The position numbers were made by a program, and so were the translations under genes. Below, piece by piece: positions 34,104 through 45,073 of a stretch of 64,000 nt of DNA. This DNA comes from Actinomadura luzonensis (lineage in GTDB: Bacteria > Actinomycetota > Actinomycetes > Streptosporangiales > Streptosporangiaceae). Under the pieces are notes generated by a model. That model made no database searches and was not told where the DNA came from. It saw only the letters and a list, made by a program, of their open reading frames with translations. The stretch covers positions 3,663,001 to 3,727,000 of the forward strand of contig NZ_JAKRKC020000001.1 of the NCBI RefSeq assembly GCF_022664455.2. Reading direction: 5' to 3'. Position 1 is the stretch's first letter. Every line of letters starts with the position of its first letter.

Positions 34104-34166
34104 CGAGAGGGCCGGAAAGGGCCGAAAGGGCCGCAGGAACCGAGGGAGCCGAGAGGGCCGAGGGGG
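34104..34166. repeat. purine-rich degenerate repeat before recQ
   Basis: AGGGCCGGAA, AGGGCCGAA, AGGGCCGC and later GAGCCGAGAGGGCCGAGG form a degenerate 9-10-bp repeat ending at the recQ ribosome-binding site. The remainder of the 228-bp gap back to the STAS gene shows nothing else recognisable. Confidence 0.5.
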
Positions 34167-34169
34167 CAC

Positions 34170-35801
34170 ATGAGCGGGGCGAGGGCGGAGTGCGAGCGGG
34201 TCGCGCGGGAGGCGCTGGGCCTGGAGGAGCTGCGGCCGGGTCAGCTCGCCGCCATGACGGCGCTGGCCGAGGGCCGCGACACGCTGGCGGTGATGCCGAC
34301 CGGCAGCGGCAAGTCGGCCATCTACCAGGTGCCCGCGCTGCTGCTGAAGGGCCCGACGCTGGTGGTGTCGCCGCTGATCGCCCTGCAGCGCGACCAGGTC
34401 GAGGCGCTGCGCGAGCACGACGAGGAGGCCGCCAGCCTGGACGCCCGCACCTCGGCCAGGCAGCGCACGGCCACGTTCGAGGCGTTGCGGGCCCGGGAGA
34501 CGGAGTTCCTGTTCTGCGCGCCCGAGCAGCTCGCCCGGCCCGACGTGATCCGCGAGCTGAAGGCCGCCGCCCCGTCGCTGATGGTCGTGGACGAGGCCCA
34601 CTGCGTCTCGTCGTGGGGGCACGACTTCCGCCCCGACTACCTGCGGCTCGGCTCGGTGGCCGAGGCGCTGGGCCGCCCGGTGATCGCCGCGCTCACCGCG
34701 ACCGCCGCCCCGCCGGTGCGGGCGGAGATCGTCGAGCGGCTGGGCATGCGCGACCGGGTGGAGATCGTGCAGGGGTTCGACCGGCCGAACATCTCGCTGG
34801 AGGTCCGGCGCGTGCTGGACGACCCGGCCCAGGAGATCGTCGCCGCGGTGGCCGGTCAGGAGCGGCCCGGCATCGTGTACACCACCACGCGCCGCAGGAC
34901 CGGGCAGCTCAGCGACCTGCTGAACGAGGCGGGCGTGCGGGCGGCGGCCTACCACGCCGGGATGCGCCGGGCGGAGCGGGACGAGGTGCACGACCGGTTC
35001 ATGGACGGCGGCCTGGAGGTCGTCGTGGCGACGAACGCGTTCGGGATGGGGATCGACAAGCCGGACGTGCGGTTCGTCTGTCACGCGGAGGTGCCGGGGT
35101 CGCCGGACGCGTACTACCAGGAGATCGGCCGGGCCGGGCGCGACGGCGAGCCGGCCGCCGCGACGCTGTTCTACCGGCAGGAGGACCTGGGGTTGCAGCG
35201 CTACTTCGCCGGCGGCGTGCCGGACGCGGAGACGCTGGCCGGCGTCGCGGCCGCGGTGGCGGCGGCCGGGCCGGGCGCGGGACGCAAGGAGCTGCGGGAG
35301 CGCACGGGCCTGTCGCCGCGCCGCCTGACCGGCCTGCTCGACCTGCTGGAACGGGTCGGCGCGGTCCGGCTCGGCACCAGGCGCGCCGAGCCGGTCCCCG
35401 GCGGGCCCGCGCCGGAGGAGGCGGCGGAGCTGGCCCGCGAGCTGGCCGAGCGGCGGCGCGAGGTGGAGCGCACCCGCCTGGAGATGATGCGCCGCTACGC
35501 CGAGACGGAGGACTGCCGCCGCCGCTTCCTGCTCGGCTACTTCGGCGAGCACCTGCCGGAGCCGTGCGGCAACTGCGACACCTGCCGGGCGGGCACGGCG
35601 GCGGCGCCGGCCGGGCCGGCGGACGGCCCGTTCCCGCTGCACGCCCGCGTGGAGCACCGCGCGTGGGGCCCCGGCCAGGTGATCCAGCGCGGCGAGGACC
35701 GGCTGACGGTCCTGTTCGAGGAGGCGGGCTACCGCGAGCTCGCGCTCGACGCGGTGCTGGAGCAGGATCTCCTGACGCGGGCGGACGAGGACGAGCGGTA
35801 G
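34170..35801 (+). CDS. recQ: RecQ family ATP-dependent DNA helicase
   Basis: A 543-residue superfamily 2 3'-5' helicase. Motif 0 is LRPGQLAAM, Walker A is MPTGSGKS, motif II is VVDEAHCVSSWGHDFRPDY, motif III is LTATA and motif VI is QEIGRAGRDG. The RecQ-C zinc module is seen as CRRRFLLGYFGEHLPEPCGNCDTC with four Cys. No HRDC domain follows; instead a short beta domain (HARVEHRAWGPGQVIQRGEDRLTVLFEEAGYRELAL) closes the protein, as in many actinobacterial RecQ proteins. It acts in recombination repair. Start chosen at ATG 34170 behind GAGGGGG. Confidence 0.93.
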   Translation: MSGARAECERVAREALGLEELRPGQLAAMTALAEGRDTLAVMPTGSGKSAIYQVPALLLKGPTLVVSPLIALQRDQVEALREHDEEAASLDARTSARQRTATFEALRARETEFLFCAPEQLARPDVIRELKAAAPSLMVVDEAHCVSSWGHDFRPDYLRLGSVAEALGRPVIAALTATAAPPVRAEIVERLGMRDRVEIVQGFDRPNISLEVRRVLDDPAQEIVAAVAGQERPGIVYTTTRRRTGQLSDLLNEAGVRAAAYHAGMRRAERDEVHDRFMDGGLEVVVATNAFGMGIDKPDVRFVCHAEVPGSPDAYYQEIGRAGRDGEPAAATLFYRQEDLGLQRYFAGGVPDAETLAGVAAAVAAAGPGAGRKELRERTGLSPRRLTGLLDLLERVGAVRLGTRRAEPVPGGPAPEEAAELARELAERRREVERTRLEMMRRYAETEDCRRRFLLGYFGEHLPEPCGNCDTCRAGTAAAPAGPADGPFPLHARVEHRAWGPGQVIQRGEDRLTVLFEEAGYRELALDAVLEQDLLTRADEDER

Positions 35802-35978
35802 CGCGGAAGGTCGCCGCCGGACGGAGGTGACAGCGGGGCCTGGCGGGGAATCGAAGCAGCAGAACGTGACATACCGGCTTCCCCGGCCGGGCGAGCTCGC
35901 GGAGACTGGTAAGGCGGGCACGTGTGGCGGCGGCGCCCGCCGGGCGGCTTTCCGCGGCCCCTTCACGGAGGTGAGAGC

Positions 35979-37040
35979 GTGCGGCCGGACGACGGTTTCC
36001 GGCACCTTCTGGTGCCGTACGACGCCGAGCGTGACCTGCTCGGCACCGTCGTGCCGTACCTGCGCGCCGGCCAGGCCGCCGGGCACGCCGTGGTGCTGCT
36101 GTGCCGCGACCGGCTCAACCGCTCGCTGGCGCGAAGGCTGGACGCGCCCGTGGAGTGGCTGGACCGGGAGTCGGTCTTCACCCGCCCGGCCGCCGCCGCG
36201 GCGGCCTACCGCCACCTGGCCATGCGCCGCCTCGGCGACGGCGCCCGCCGGGTGCTGGTGGCCGGGGAGGCGGGGTTCGACGGCGGCCAGGAGCGCGGGG
36301 CCGTGTTCGAGGCGATCGCGGACGTCGTCCTGTCGGCGCTGCCGGTGGACGCCCTCTGCCTGTACGACGGCGGCGTGCCGCCCGGCGCGGTCCGTACCCA
36401 TCCGCTGGTGCTCACCGGGGACGGCGCCGCGCCCAACCCGCGTTACGCCGGCCCGGCGGAGGTGCTGCGCGAGGTGGCGGGGCTGCGCGGCGACCTGTCC
36501 GTGGCCGGGCCCCCGGCCCACGAGTCGGGGGCCCTGTACCGGATCGGCGACGTGGCGGACATGCGCCGCCGGCTGCGGGCCTGGCTGGCCACGTTGCCGG
36601 CCCCGGTCGCCGTGCGCAGCGACTTCGTGGCGGCGGTGGGCGAGGTGGCCGCCAACGCGCTGCGGCACGGCCGGCCTCCGGTGCTGCTGCGGGTGTGGGT
36701 GCGCCCCGACCGGCTGGTGTGCACGGTCGTCGACCAGGGCCACGGGTTCGACGACCCGCTGACGGGGCTGCCGCCGCACGGCGACCCGTGGCGGCCGGGC
36801 GGCGGCCTGTGGCTGGTGCGCCAGGTGTGCGACGAGTTCGACACCGGCCGTACCGAGGAGGGGTTCGTGGTCCGGCTGGCGGCCCGGTCGGGGCCACTGG
36901 ACCATTCGCGGCTGATCCAGGGGGCGCGGGCCCGCGCGGAGAACGCGAGCGCCCGCGCGCACCGCGCGCAGTCGCGCGTGGACCGGCTGCAGCGGCATCT
37001 GGAGGCCGGCGGCGGCGCCGGGAAGCCCGGCGACCGCTGA
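35979..37040 (+). CDS. MEDS-domain / HATPase anti-sigma regulatory protein
   Basis: A 353-residue protein. The N-terminal half (FRHLLVPYDAERDLLGTVVPYLRAGQAAGHAVVLLCRD to about residue 165) resembles the MEDS sensor domain. The C-terminal half is a RsbW-like ATPase with AVGEVAANALRHG (N box), VVDQGHGFDDP (G1) and GGGLWLVRQVCDEF (G2). It ends in a charged helix with ARAENASARAHRAQSRVDRLQRHLE, likely coiled coil. This class binds sigma factors or STAS partners. The start is GTG 35979 with GGAGG 7 nt upstream. The preceding 177-bp gap shows no clear element. It lies just upstream of the NRPS operon but a promoter gap intervenes. Confidence 0.82.
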   Translation: MRPDDGFRHLLVPYDAERDLLGTVVPYLRAGQAAGHAVVLLCRDRLNRSLARRLDAPVEWLDRESVFTRPAAAAAAYRHLAMRRLGDGARRVLVAGEAGFDGGQERGAVFEAIADVVLSALPVDALCLYDGGVPPGAVRTHPLVLTGDGAAPNPRYAGPAEVLREVAGLRGDLSVAGPPAHESGALYRIGDVADMRRRLRAWLATLPAPVAVRSDFVAAVGEVAANALRHGRPPVLLRVWVRPDRLVCTVVDQGHGFDDPLTGLPPHGDPWRPGGGLWLVRQVCDEFDTGRTEEGFVVRLAARSGPLDHSRLIQGARARAENASARAHRAQSRVDRLQRHLEAGGGAGKPGDR

Positions 37041-37188
37041 CACGCGGACACGTCACCCGGCCTCGAAACTTTCGGCTCACTTTCTTAAATTTTCTCTGGT
37101 GCACGGCTGCCCCGATTGCCTATCCTGCCGCTACGGAAGCGCCCCAACGGGGTCGCGACAGGGGTGACGTCCGGTGGTGAGGTTAGTC

Positions 37189-37224
37189 ATGCCGTCGAAA
37201 CATTTCGGTTACGCGCAGTGGTGA
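37189..37224 (+). CDS. 11-residue leader peptide (uORF) of the NRPS operon
   Basis: ATG 37189 opens a short frame encoding MPSKHFGYAQW, ending TGA 37222-37224. It has an excellent ribosome-binding site (GGTGAGG at 37176-37182, 6 nt before ATG). Its stop overlaps the GTG start of the adenylating enzyme as GTGA, the same 4-bp coupling used by every later gene in the operon. It is therefore probably translated and drives re-initiation on the next cistron, which lacks its own ribosome-binding site. Alternatively it is a true product or a regulatory leader (His, Phe, Tyr, Trp present). A GCGCCCC-AAC-GGGG hairpin precedes it at 37139-37157. Confidence 0.6.
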   Translation: MPSKHFGYAQW

Positions 37225-38705
37225 AGGGAGACGCCACGCTCACGCTGCCCGGCCTTCTCTCGCTCCGCGCGCGGCAGGAGGCCGGGCGCACCGCCGTCGA
37301 GGTGGCCGGGGTGGGGGCGCTGACATTCGGGGAGTGGGAGGCGCGCTCGGCCGCGCTCGCCCGGGCGCTGGCCCGGCGGGGGCTGCGGCCCGGGGGACGG
37401 GTCGGGCTGCTGTACGGCGAGCGGGACTGGATCGACTACGCCGTGGCCTGGGCAGGGGTGCTGCGGGCCGGCGGCGTGGCGGTGCCCCTGTCGGACCGGC
37501 TGGCGGCGGCCGAGGTGCGGCACGCCTTCACGGACTGCTCGGTGGAGGCCGTCCTGCACGGCGACGGGCTCCAACCGCCGGACGCCGGCGGCTGGCGGGC
37601 GACCCTCGCCGGCCTGCCCCTGGACGGCGGCGACGCTCCCCTGCCCGAGGCGCGCCCCGGCGACCTGGCGCAGATCATCTACACCTCCGGCACCACGGGC
37701 CGGGCCAAGGGGGTCGGCGCGACGCACGCCAACCTGGCCTACGGCGCCGACCCCGGCCCGCGCCGCCGCAAGCTGGCCCACTCGCGGCACTTCCTGCACG
37801 CCTTCCCGATCGGCAGCAACGCCGGGCAGACCATGCTCGTCAACGCCCTCGACGCCCGCCCGGCGGCGCTCACCCTCCCCCGCTTCACGCCGGGCCGCTT
37901 CGCCCGGGTCGCCGAGTCCTACCGGGCGGGGACGTTGTTCGTGGTGCCGGCCATGGCGATCGAGCTGCTCGGCGCGCGGGTGCACGAGCGCCACGACCTG
38001 AGCTGCGTGCGGCTGCTCGGCTCCACCGCGGCCGCGCTGCCGCCCGCCGTCGCGGCCGGCCTGGCCGAGGCGTTCCCGAAGGCGACGATCGTCAACTACT
38101 ACACCTCGACCGAGGCGGCGCCCGCCCAGACCGTGATGATCGTCGACCCGGCCCGGCCCGACTCCGTCGGGCGGCCCGCGTCCGGCGGCGACCTGCGGAT
38201 CCTGCGCCAGGACGGCTCGCCGGCCGGGCCCGGCGAGCAGGGCGAGGTGTGGCTCCGCTCCCCCGCGGGCCCGCGCGCCTACTACGGCGACCGGCGGCTG
38301 AGCGGCGAGGTGTTCCGCGACGGCTGGGTGCGCATGGGCGACATCGGCTACCTCGACCGGGACGGCTACCTCCACCTGGTGGACCGGGAGGGCGACGTCA
38401 TCAAGTCCGGCGCGTTCAAGGTGTCCACGCTGCAGGTGGAGGCGGCCCTGCACGAGCACCCGGCGGTCGCCGAGGCCGCCGTGGTCGGGCTGCCGCACCC
38501 GGTGCTCGGCCGGGTGCCGGCGGCGGCCGTCGTCGTGCGGCAGCCGGTCACCGCCGCCGGCCTGCGGACGTTCCTGCTGGACCGGCTCGCCCGGCACGAG
38601 CTGCCCGCCCGGCTGCTGTTCGTGCCCGAGCTGCCGCGCAACCACCTCGGCAAAGTGGTCAAGCCCCGCCTTCTCGACCTGCTCGCACAGGAAGATCGCT
38701 CATGA
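37221..38705 (+). CDS. stand-alone acyl-AMP ligase / adenylation enzyme
   Basis: A 494-residue class I adenylate-forming enzyme. The P-loop is IIYTSGTTGRAKG (A3), then STAAALPPAVAAG, YYTSTEAAPAQ (A5-like), GDIGYLDRDGYLHLVDREGDVIKSGAFKV (A7-A8) and C-terminal Lys in NHLGKVVKPRL (A10). The binding region around AFPIGSNAGQTML lacks the FDxS motif of amino-acid A-domains, so it more likely activates a carboxylic or fatty acid starter. It has no fused carrier; the free ACP at 50709 is the natural acceptor. It starts at GTG 37221 through coupling to the leader peptide and overlaps NRPS1 by 4 bp. Confidence 0.85.
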   Translation: MKGDATLTLPGLLSLRARQEAGRTAVEVAGVGALTFGEWEARSAALARALARRGLRPGGRVGLLYGERDWIDYAVAWAGVLRAGGVAVPLSDRLAAAEVRHAFTDCSVEAVLHGDGLQPPDAGGWRATLAGLPLDGGDAPLPEARPGDLAQIIYTSGTTGRAKGVGATHANLAYGADPGPRRRKLAHSRHFLHAFPIGSNAGQTMLVNALDARPAALTLPRFTPGRFARVAESYRAGTLFVVPAMAIELLGARVHERHDLSCVRLLGSTAAALPPAVAAGLAEAFPKATIVNYYTSTEAAPAQTVMIVDPARPDSVGRPASGGDLRILRQDGSPAGPGEQGEVWLRSPAGPRAYYGDRRLSGEVFRDGWVRMGDIGYLDRDGYLHLVDREGDVIKSGAFKVSTLQVEAALHEHPAVAEAAVVGLPHPVLGRVPAAAVVVRQPVTAAGLRTFLLDRLARHELPARLLFVPELPRNHLGKVVKPRLLDLLAQEDRS

Positions 38706-41700
38706 CGCAGCACCACCGGCAGGAAACCGCGCCGGCCCCGCACGCCCCGGTCCCGTACACCCAGGCCGTCCGCCTCACGGACGCGCCGGCCTCGTTCGCG
38801 CAGGAGGGGATGTGGGTCGCCGAGCAGTCGGCGGCGGGCCCGGCCTACCACCTGCCGCTGGCCCTGTGGTTCGACGGCCCGCTCGACGTGGACGCGCTGC
38901 TGTCCGCGTGCGCCGCCGTGGTCGCCCGGCACCCGGTGCTGGCGACGACCGTCCGCGACGGCGCGGGCGGGCTGCGGCAGGCCGCGGCCGAGGAGCCGTC
39001 CGTGACGCTCGCCGGCCCGCCCGGTGACGCGCCCGGCGCGCTGGAGCGGCTGGTGCGGGAGGAGGTGGCCCGGCCGTTCGACCTGGAGGAGGGGCCGCTG
39101 GCCCGCTTCACGCTGGCGCCCGTGGGGGCGGGGCGGCACCTGCTGCTGTTCGTCGCCCATCACCTGGTCTTCGACGGCCTGTCCAAGGACATCCTGGTAC
39201 GGGACCTGGCCCGCTTCTACGCGACCGGCACGCGGGGCCCGGTCGCGCCGCTGCCGTTCGCCGAGGCGGCCGCCGCGGAGCGGGCGCGCGCCGAGGCCGC
39301 GTTGCCGGACGCGCGCGCGTTCTGGGCCGGGCGCTGGACGGAGCCGGCCGGGCCGGCGCTGCCCGGCCTGCGGCCCACCGCCCACCGGTACGGCCCCGGC
39401 GCGCAGCTCGGCGGCGACGTCGAGCAGGAGCTGGGCGCGTGCGCGGCGGCGGTGGCGCGGGAGACGGGCGCGACGACGTTCGAGGTGCTGCTGGCGGCCG
39501 TGCACGCGCTGCTGTTCCGCTACCGGGGCCCGGACGGCGCGGACGCGCCCACCGTGGTGGGGATCGACGTGACCACGCGCGACGCGGCCCGCGCCGGGCA
39601 CGTCGGGCCGTTCGTCAACGAGCTGCCCGTCTTCGCCCGGCCGTCCGCCGGGCTGGCGTTCCGGGAGCTGGTGCGGCAGGTCAGGGCCGAGGCGCGGGAG
39701 GCGTACCGGTTCCGGGAGGTGCCGGTCGCGCGGGCGCTCGGCCTGCCGCGCGGCGCGGTCGTGCCGGTCACGGTCAGCTACCGCAGGGGGGCGCCGGAGC
39801 CGGAGTGGCCGGGCCTGGACGTCACGGTGGACCGGATGATGTTCGGCGGCGGCGTGCGCAACCCGCTGCACCTGCAGTTCGCCGACGGGCCCGGCGGGCT
39901 GGCCTGGTGCCTGCGCCACGACCCGGCGGCGGTGGACGGCGACCTCGCCGCCCGCTTCGCCGCCGGGCTGCGGACCCTGCTGAGGCACGCCGCCCGCGAC
40001 CCCGGGACGCGGCTGGGCGCGCTGGAGGTGATGGGCGCTGCCGAGCGGCGGCGGCTGCTGACCGGGTGGAACGACACGGCGGCGCCGTACCCGGCGGAGA
40101 CGACGCTGCCCGCGCTCTTCGCCGCCCAGGTGCGGGCGCGGCCGGACGCGGTCGCCGTCACCGACGGGGACCGCTCGCTCACCTACGCCGAGCTGGACGC
40201 CGCCGCGGGCCGGCTCGCCGGGCGGCTGCGCGCGGCCGGGGTGGGGCGCGGCGACCTGGTGGCCGTGCACGTGCGGCGCTCGGCGGCGCTGCCGGTCTGC
40301 CTGCTGGCGGTGCTGCGGGCGGGGGCCGCGTACCTGCCGCTCGACCCGGACCACCCGGCCGGGCGGCTGGCCATGATCGCCGAGGACGCCCGTCCCCGGC
40401 TGATCCTGTCGGAGGAGCCGCCGCCGGCCGGCCTCCCTGGGCCGGTGCTGCTGGTGGGAGCGGAGTCCGGGACGGCGCCGGCGGACGTCGGGGCGCGGCC
40501 CGGCGACCTGGCGTACGTGATCTACACCTCGGGTTCGACCGGGCGCCCGAAGGGCGTGGAGGTGGAGCACCGCAGCCTGGCGAACCTGCTGCTGGCGATG
40601 CGCGACCGCCTCGGGTCCGGGCCGGCGGACGTGTGGCTGGCGCTGACGTCGCCCGCCTTCGACATCTCCGCCCTGGAGCTGTACCTTCCGCTGGCCGTCG
40701 GGGGCCGGATGGTCGTCGCTCCGCCCGGGGCCGTGCGGGCGCCCGCCGCGGTGGCCGCGCTGGCCGCCGCGCAAGGGGTGACGCACGTGCAGGCGACGCC
40801 GTCGGTGTGGCGGCTGCTGCTGCCCGGCGGGCTCGGCGGGGTGACGGCGCTGGCCGGCGGCGAGGCGCTGCCGCCGGCGTTGGCGGCCGAGCTGCGGGCG
40901 CGCTGCCCCCGGGTGGTGAACGTGTACGGGCCGACGGAGACGACGATCTGGAGCACGTACGCGGAGGTGGGTACAGCGGCCGGCGGGGATGACGGCGGGG
41001 AGGACGGCGGGGAGGACGCCGCCGTGACCATCGGGCGGCCGCTCGCCAACACCCGGGTGTACCTGCTCGACGACGCACTCCGCCCGGTCCCGCAGGGCGT
41101 CGCGGGTGAGCTGTGCATCGCCGGGGACGGGGTGGCGCGGGGCTACCGGGGCCGTCCCGCGCTCACCGCCGACCGGTTCGTGCCGGACCCGTTCGGCCCG
41201 CCCGGGTCGCGCCTGTACCGCACCGGCGACCTGGCCCGGTGGCGGCCGGACGGGACGCTCGCGTTCCTGGGCCGCCGCGACGGGCAGCTCAAGCTGCTCG
41301 GTCACCGCGTCGAGCCGGGCGAGATCGAGGCCCGCCTGCGTGAGCACCCCGGCGTCGCGGAGGCCGCCGTGGCGCTGCGCGGCGAGCGGCTGGTCGCCTG
41401 GCTGGTGCCCGCGCCGGGGGCGGCGCCCGAGCCGGCCGCGCTGGCCGCCCACCTGGCCGGGACGCTGCCCGCGCCGCTGCTGCCGGCCGCGTACGTCGCC
41501 GTGGACGCCCTCCCGCTGAACCCGGTCGGCAAGCTGGACCGCGCCGCCCTGCCCGACCCGCCGCGCCGCTCCCCCGGCCCCGCCGCCGCTGCCCCGGCCG
41601 CCCCCGTCCCGGCGGCTCGTGACGCGGATCTGGCCGAGGAGGTGCGGCGGATCTGGCGCGAGGTGCTGGAACTGGCCGAGGACGACGAGATCGGGCCGGA

Positions 41701-44700
41701 CGACGACCTGTTCGACCTCGGCGGCCACTCGCTCACCATCGCCCAGATCACCGCCAGGATCAGGGAGCGGATGGGCGTCGAGGTGTCCTTGGACGCCTTC
41801 TTCGACGACCCCACCGTCGAGGGCGTGGCGGCCGAGATCGCCCGGCTGCGCGACGCGCCCCGCGAGCAGCCCGGCGAGCAGCCCGGCGACGGCGTCCGGC
41901 CCCGCCCGGCCGGGACGGCCCCGCCGCTGTCGTACGCGCAGGAGCGCCTGTGGTTCCTGCATCGCCTCGACCCGGCCGACGCCTCCTACAACATGTACCT
42001 GGTGCTGCGGCTCGGCGGGCCGCTCGACGTCCCCGCCCTCCTCGGGGCGCTGGAGGCGGTGGTGGCGCGGCACGAGAGCCTGCGCACGTCGTTCGGGGAC
42101 GTGGACGGCGAGCCGGTCGCGCTCGTGCACCCGCCGGGGCCCGTCGCCGTCGAGCGGATCGACCTGGGCGGCGCGCCCGACCCGGCCGAGCGGGCCAGGC
42201 GGCTGGTGGCCGAGCGCGTCAACGCGCCCTTCGACCTCGCCGCCGCGCCGCCGCTGCGGATGTCCCTGCTCACCCTGGGCGGCGACGACCACGTGCTGTG
42301 CTTCGTGCTGCACCACGTCATCGCCGACGGGGCCTCGCTCGGCGTGTTGTTCGACGACCTGTTCGCGCTCTACCTGGCCCGGGTGGAGGGGCGGGAGCCG
42401 GCGCTGCCGCCGCTGCCGGTCCAGTACGGCGACGTCGCGCTGTGGCAGCGCGAGCGCGACTCCGGCGCGGCGGCCGAGGAGTCCCTCGCCTACTGGCGGG
42501 ACCGCCTGGCCGACCCGCCCGCGCTGGAGCTGCCCCCCGACCTGCCCGGCGGGGGCCGGCCGGAGGGCGCCTTCCATCCCTTCCGCGTCCCGGACCGGGT
42601 GGTGTCCCGGCTGGAGCGGCTGGCGCAGGAGCAGGGGGCGTCGCTGTTCATGGTGCTGGCGGCGGCGTACCAGGTGCTGCTGGCCCGGCACACCGGACGG
42701 ACGGACGTGCTGGTCGGCACCCCGTGGGCGGCCCGCGACCGGGTCGAGCTGGAGCCGGTGATCGGCTACCTGACCGACACGCTCGTGCTGCGCGGCGACC
42801 TCGCGGGCGACCCGGCCTTCCGCGACCTGCTCACGGCCACCCGGCGCGCGGTGCTGGAGGCGCACGCGCACCGGACGGTGCCGTTCGAGCGGCTGGTCGG
42901 CGAGCTGGGCGTGCCGCGCGACCTGCGGCGCAACCCGCTGCTGTCCACCATGGTCATCCTGCACAGCCAGGCCGGCGACGGCACCCCGCCGGAGCGGATG
43001 GGCGAGCTGCGGGTGCGGCTGTTCGACGGCGGGTACCGGCAGGCCAAGTTCGACCTGGCGCTGGAGACCTGGCGCGACGAGCAGGGGCTGCGGGCCGTCC
43101 TCGGCTACGACGCCGCCCGGTACGCGGCGGCCACGGCCGAAGGGCTGGCGGCGCGGTTCGCGGTGCTGCTGGAGGGCGTCGCCGAGGACCCGGACCGGCC
43201 GCTGTCGCGGCTGCCGCTGCTGACCGGCGCCGACGAGGCCGCGCTGGCGTGGGGCGAGGCCGAGCCGGCCGGGCCCGCCGAGCCGGTCCCCGCGCTGTTC
43301 GAGCGGGCCGTGGCCGCCGACCCGGCGGCGACGGCGCTGGTGTGCGGCGCCGAACGGGTCAGCTACGGCGAGCTGGACCGGCGGGTGGCGCTGCTGGCGG
43401 CGGCGCTGCGGCGGCGCGGCGTGGCCGACGGGAGCGTGGTCGGCGTGTGCCTGGGCCGCTCGGCCGAGGCGATCGTGGCGCTGCTCGCCGTGTGGCGGGC
43501 CGGCGGCGCGTACCTGCCGCTGGACCCGGAGCACCCGGACGAGCGGCTGGCCTTCCTCCTCGCCGACAGCGGCGCCCGGCTGGTCGTGACCGACCCGGCG
43601 CTGGCCAGGCGGCTGCCGCCGGACGTGGCGGTGCTGGTGCCGTCGGAGCGGTCGGGCAGCGGCGACGACCGGTGGCTCGGCGGCTGGGCCTCTGCCGGGC
43701 CCGGCGACCCCGCGTACGTGATCTACACCTCCGGCTCCACCGGGCGGCCGAAGGGCGTGCTGGTCGAGCACGGGGCGCTGGCCGCGCGGGTGGCGTGGAT
43801 GCGGCAGGCGTACGGGCTGCACCCCGGCGACCGGGTGGTCCAGTTCGCCTCGCTGAGCTTCGACGCGCACGCCGAGGAGCTGTACCCGGCGCTGGCGGCG
43901 GGGGCGTCGGTGCTGCTGCTGCCCGGCGGCGCGGCGACCCTGCCGGACGAGCTGCGCACCCCCGCCGGGCGGGAGGTCACCGTGCTGGACCTGCCCACCG
44001 CCTACTGGCACCGGCTGACCGAGGCGCTCGGCGACGTCACCTGGCCGGAGCCGCTGCGGCTGGTCGTCCTCGGCGGCGAGCAGGCGCGGGAGGCCGCCGT
44101 GGCGCGCTGGCGCGACCGGTTCGGCGACCGGGTGCGGCTGGTCAACACCTACGGGCCGACCGAGGCCACGGTCATCGCCACGGCGGCGACGCTCGGCGCG
44201 TCCGACGCCGTCCGCCGGCCGCCCATCGGCCGGCCCATCTCGGGGACGACGGCGCGCGTCCTCGGCCCGTACGGCGAGCCGGTGCCGCCCGGCTTCCCCG
44301 GCGAGCTGTGCCTCGGCGGGGCGGGGCTGGCCCGCGGCTACCTCAACCGGCCCGCCCTGACCGCCGACCGGTTCGGGCCGGACCCGTGGGGGCCGCCCGG
44401 CGCGCGCCTCTACCGGACGGGGGACCGGGTGCGGTGGCGGGCGGACGGGACGCTGGAGTTCCTGGGCCGGCTCGACGGCCAGGTGAAGGTGCGCGGCTTC
44501 CGCGTGGAGCCGGGCGAGGTGGAGACGGCGCTGCTGGCCCGGCCCGGGGTGCGGCAGGCAGCCGTCGCCGCGCACGGCGAGCGCCTGGTCGCCTACGTCG
44601 CCGGGGACGCCGCCCCGGACGAGCTGCGCCGCGCGCTGGCCGCGTCCCTGCCCGCGCACCTGGTGCCGTCAGCGTGGGTGCGGCTGGACACGCTGCCGCT

Positions 44701-45073
44701 GACGGTCGCCGGCAAGGTCGACACGGCGGCGCTGCCGCCGCCCGAGCCCGAACCGGCCGCCCGGCACGTGCCGCCCCGCACCGACGCCGAGGAGCTGGTG
44801 GCCGGGGTGTGGGCGCGGGTCCTCGGGCTGGACGGCGAGCGCGTCGGGGCGCTGGACGACTTCTTCGCGCTCGGCGGGCACTCGCTGCTGGCGACGCGGG
44901 TGGCGGCGCTCCTGGGGAACGCGGTCGAGGTGGAGGTGCCGATCCGTACCGTCTTCGACCGGCCCACCGTGGCGGGGCTGGCCGAGGCGGTGGAGGAGCT
45001 GCTGATCGAGCAGCTCGCGGGGCTGTCCGACGCGGAGGCGGCCCGGCTGCTCGACGCGGAGGCCCAACGATGA
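38702..45073 (+). CDS. nonribosomal peptide synthetase, C-A(Gly)-T-C-A(basic)-T
   Basis: A 2123-residue two-module synthetase. C1 has HHLVFDG at 153-159. A1 has its A3 motif at 605 and pocket residues read as D-I-L-Q-L-G-V-I-W, near the known glycine code. Carrier T1 Ser is about 1010 (LGGHSL). C2 has HHVIADG at 1204-1210. A2 has its A3 motif at 1672 and pocket D-A-E-D-V-G-T-V-I, whose Glu and Asp suggest a cationic residue (Lys, beta-Lys, Arg or Orn type). T2 Ser is about 2061. No epimerase, methyltransferase or thioesterase is present. C1 opening the line implies an acyl starter. Coupled by ATGA at both ends. Confidence 0.95.
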   Translation: MTQHHRQETAPAPHAPVPYTQAVRLTDAPASFAQEGMWVAEQSAAGPAYHLPLALWFDGPLDVDALLSACAAVVARHPVLATTVRDGAGGLRQAAAEEPSVTLAGPPGDAPGALERLVREEVARPFDLEEGPLARFTLAPVGAGRHLLLFVAHHLVFDGLSKDILVRDLARFYATGTRGPVAPLPFAEAAAAERARAEAALPDARAFWAGRWTEPAGPALPGLRPTAHRYGPGAQLGGDVEQELGACAAAVARETGATTFEVLLAAVHALLFRYRGPDGADAPTVVGIDVTTRDAARAGHVGPFVNELPVFARPSAGLAFRELVRQVRAEAREAYRFREVPVARALGLPRGAVVPVTVSYRRGAPEPEWPGLDVTVDRMMFGGGVRNPLHLQFADGPGGLAWCLRHDPAAVDGDLAARFAAGLRTLLRHAARDPGTRLGALEVMGAAERRRLLTGWNDTAAPYPAETTLPALFAAQVRARPDAVAVTDGDRSLTYAELDAAAGRLAGRLRAAGVGRGDLVAVHVRRSAALPVCLLAVLRAGAAYLPLDPDHPAGRLAMIAEDARPRLILSEEPPPAGLPGPVLLVGAESGTAPADVGARPGDLAYVIYTSGSTGRPKGVEVEHRSLANLLLAMRDRLGSGPADVWLALTSPAFDISALELYLPLAVGGRMVVAPPGAVRAPAAVAALAAAQGVTHVQATPSVWRLLLPGGLGGVTALAGGEALPPALAAELRARCPRVVNVYGPTETTIWSTYAEVGTAAGGDDGGEDGGEDAAVTIGRPLANTRVYLLDDALRPVPQGVAGELCIAGDGVARGYRGRPALTADRFVPDPFGPPGSRLYRTGDLARWRPDGTLAFLGRRDGQLKLLGHRVEPGEIEARLREHPGVAEAAVALRGERLVAWLVPAPGAAPEPAALAAHLAGTLPAPLLPAAYVAVDALPLNPVGKLDRAALPDPPRRSPGPAAAAPAAPVPAARDADLAEEVRRIWREVLELAEDDEIGPDDDLFDLGGHSLTIAQITARIRERMGVEVSLDAFFDDPTVEGVAAEIARLRDAPREQPGEQPGDGVRPRPAGTAPPLSYAQERLWFLHRLDPADASYNMYLVLRLGGPLDVPALLGALEAVVARHESLRTSFGDVDGEPVALVHPPGPVAVERIDLGGAPDPAERARRLVAERVNAPFDLAAAPPLRMSLLTLGGDDHVLCFVLHHVIADGASLGVLFDDLFALYLARVEGREPALPPLPVQYGDVALWQRERDSGAAAEESLAYWRDRLADPPALELPPDLPGGGRPEGAFHPFRVPDRVVSRLERLAQEQGASLFMVLAAAYQVLLARHTGRTDVLVGTPWAARDRVELEPVIGYLTDTLVLRGDLAGDPAFRDLLTATRRAVLEAHAHRTVPFERLVGELGVPRDLRRNPLLSTMVILHSQAGDGTPPERMGELRVRLFDGGYRQAKFDLALETWRDEQGLRAVLGYDAARYAAATAEGLAARFAVLLEGVAEDPDRPLSRLPLLTGADEAALAWGEAEPAGPAEPVPALFERAVAADPAATALVCGAERVSYGELDRRVALLAAALRRRGVADGSVVGVCLGRSAEAIVALLAVWRAGGAYLPLDPEHPDERLAFLLADSGARLVVTDPALARRLPPDVAVLVPSERSGSGDDRWLGGWASAGPGDPAYVIYTSGSTGRPKGVLVEHGALAARVAWMRQAYGLHPGDRVVQFASLSFDAHAEELYPALAAGASVLLLPGGAATLPDELRTPAGREVTVLDLPTAYWHRLTEALGDVTWPEPLRLVVLGGEQAREAAVARWRDRFGDRVRLVNTYGPTEATVIATAATLGASDAVRRPPIGRPISGTTARVLGPYGEPVPPGFPGELCLGGAGLARGYLNRPALTADRFGPDPWGPPGARLYRTGDRVRWRADGTLEFLGRLDGQVKVRGFRVEPGEVETALLARPGVRQAAVAAHGERLVAYVAGDAAPDELRRALAASLPAHLVPSAWVRLDTLPLTVAGKVDTAALPPPEPEPAARHVPPRTDAEELVAGVWARVLGLDGERVGALDDFFALGGHSLLATRVAALLGNAVEVEVPIRTVFDRPTVAGLAEAVEELLIEQLAGLSDAEAARLLDAEAQR

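Noticed and set aside
37189..37224. RiPP precursor peptide
   Set aside because: Only 11 residues, with no cyclase, protease or radical SAM partner nearby; the coupling role explains its position better. A product role is not excluded but unsupported.
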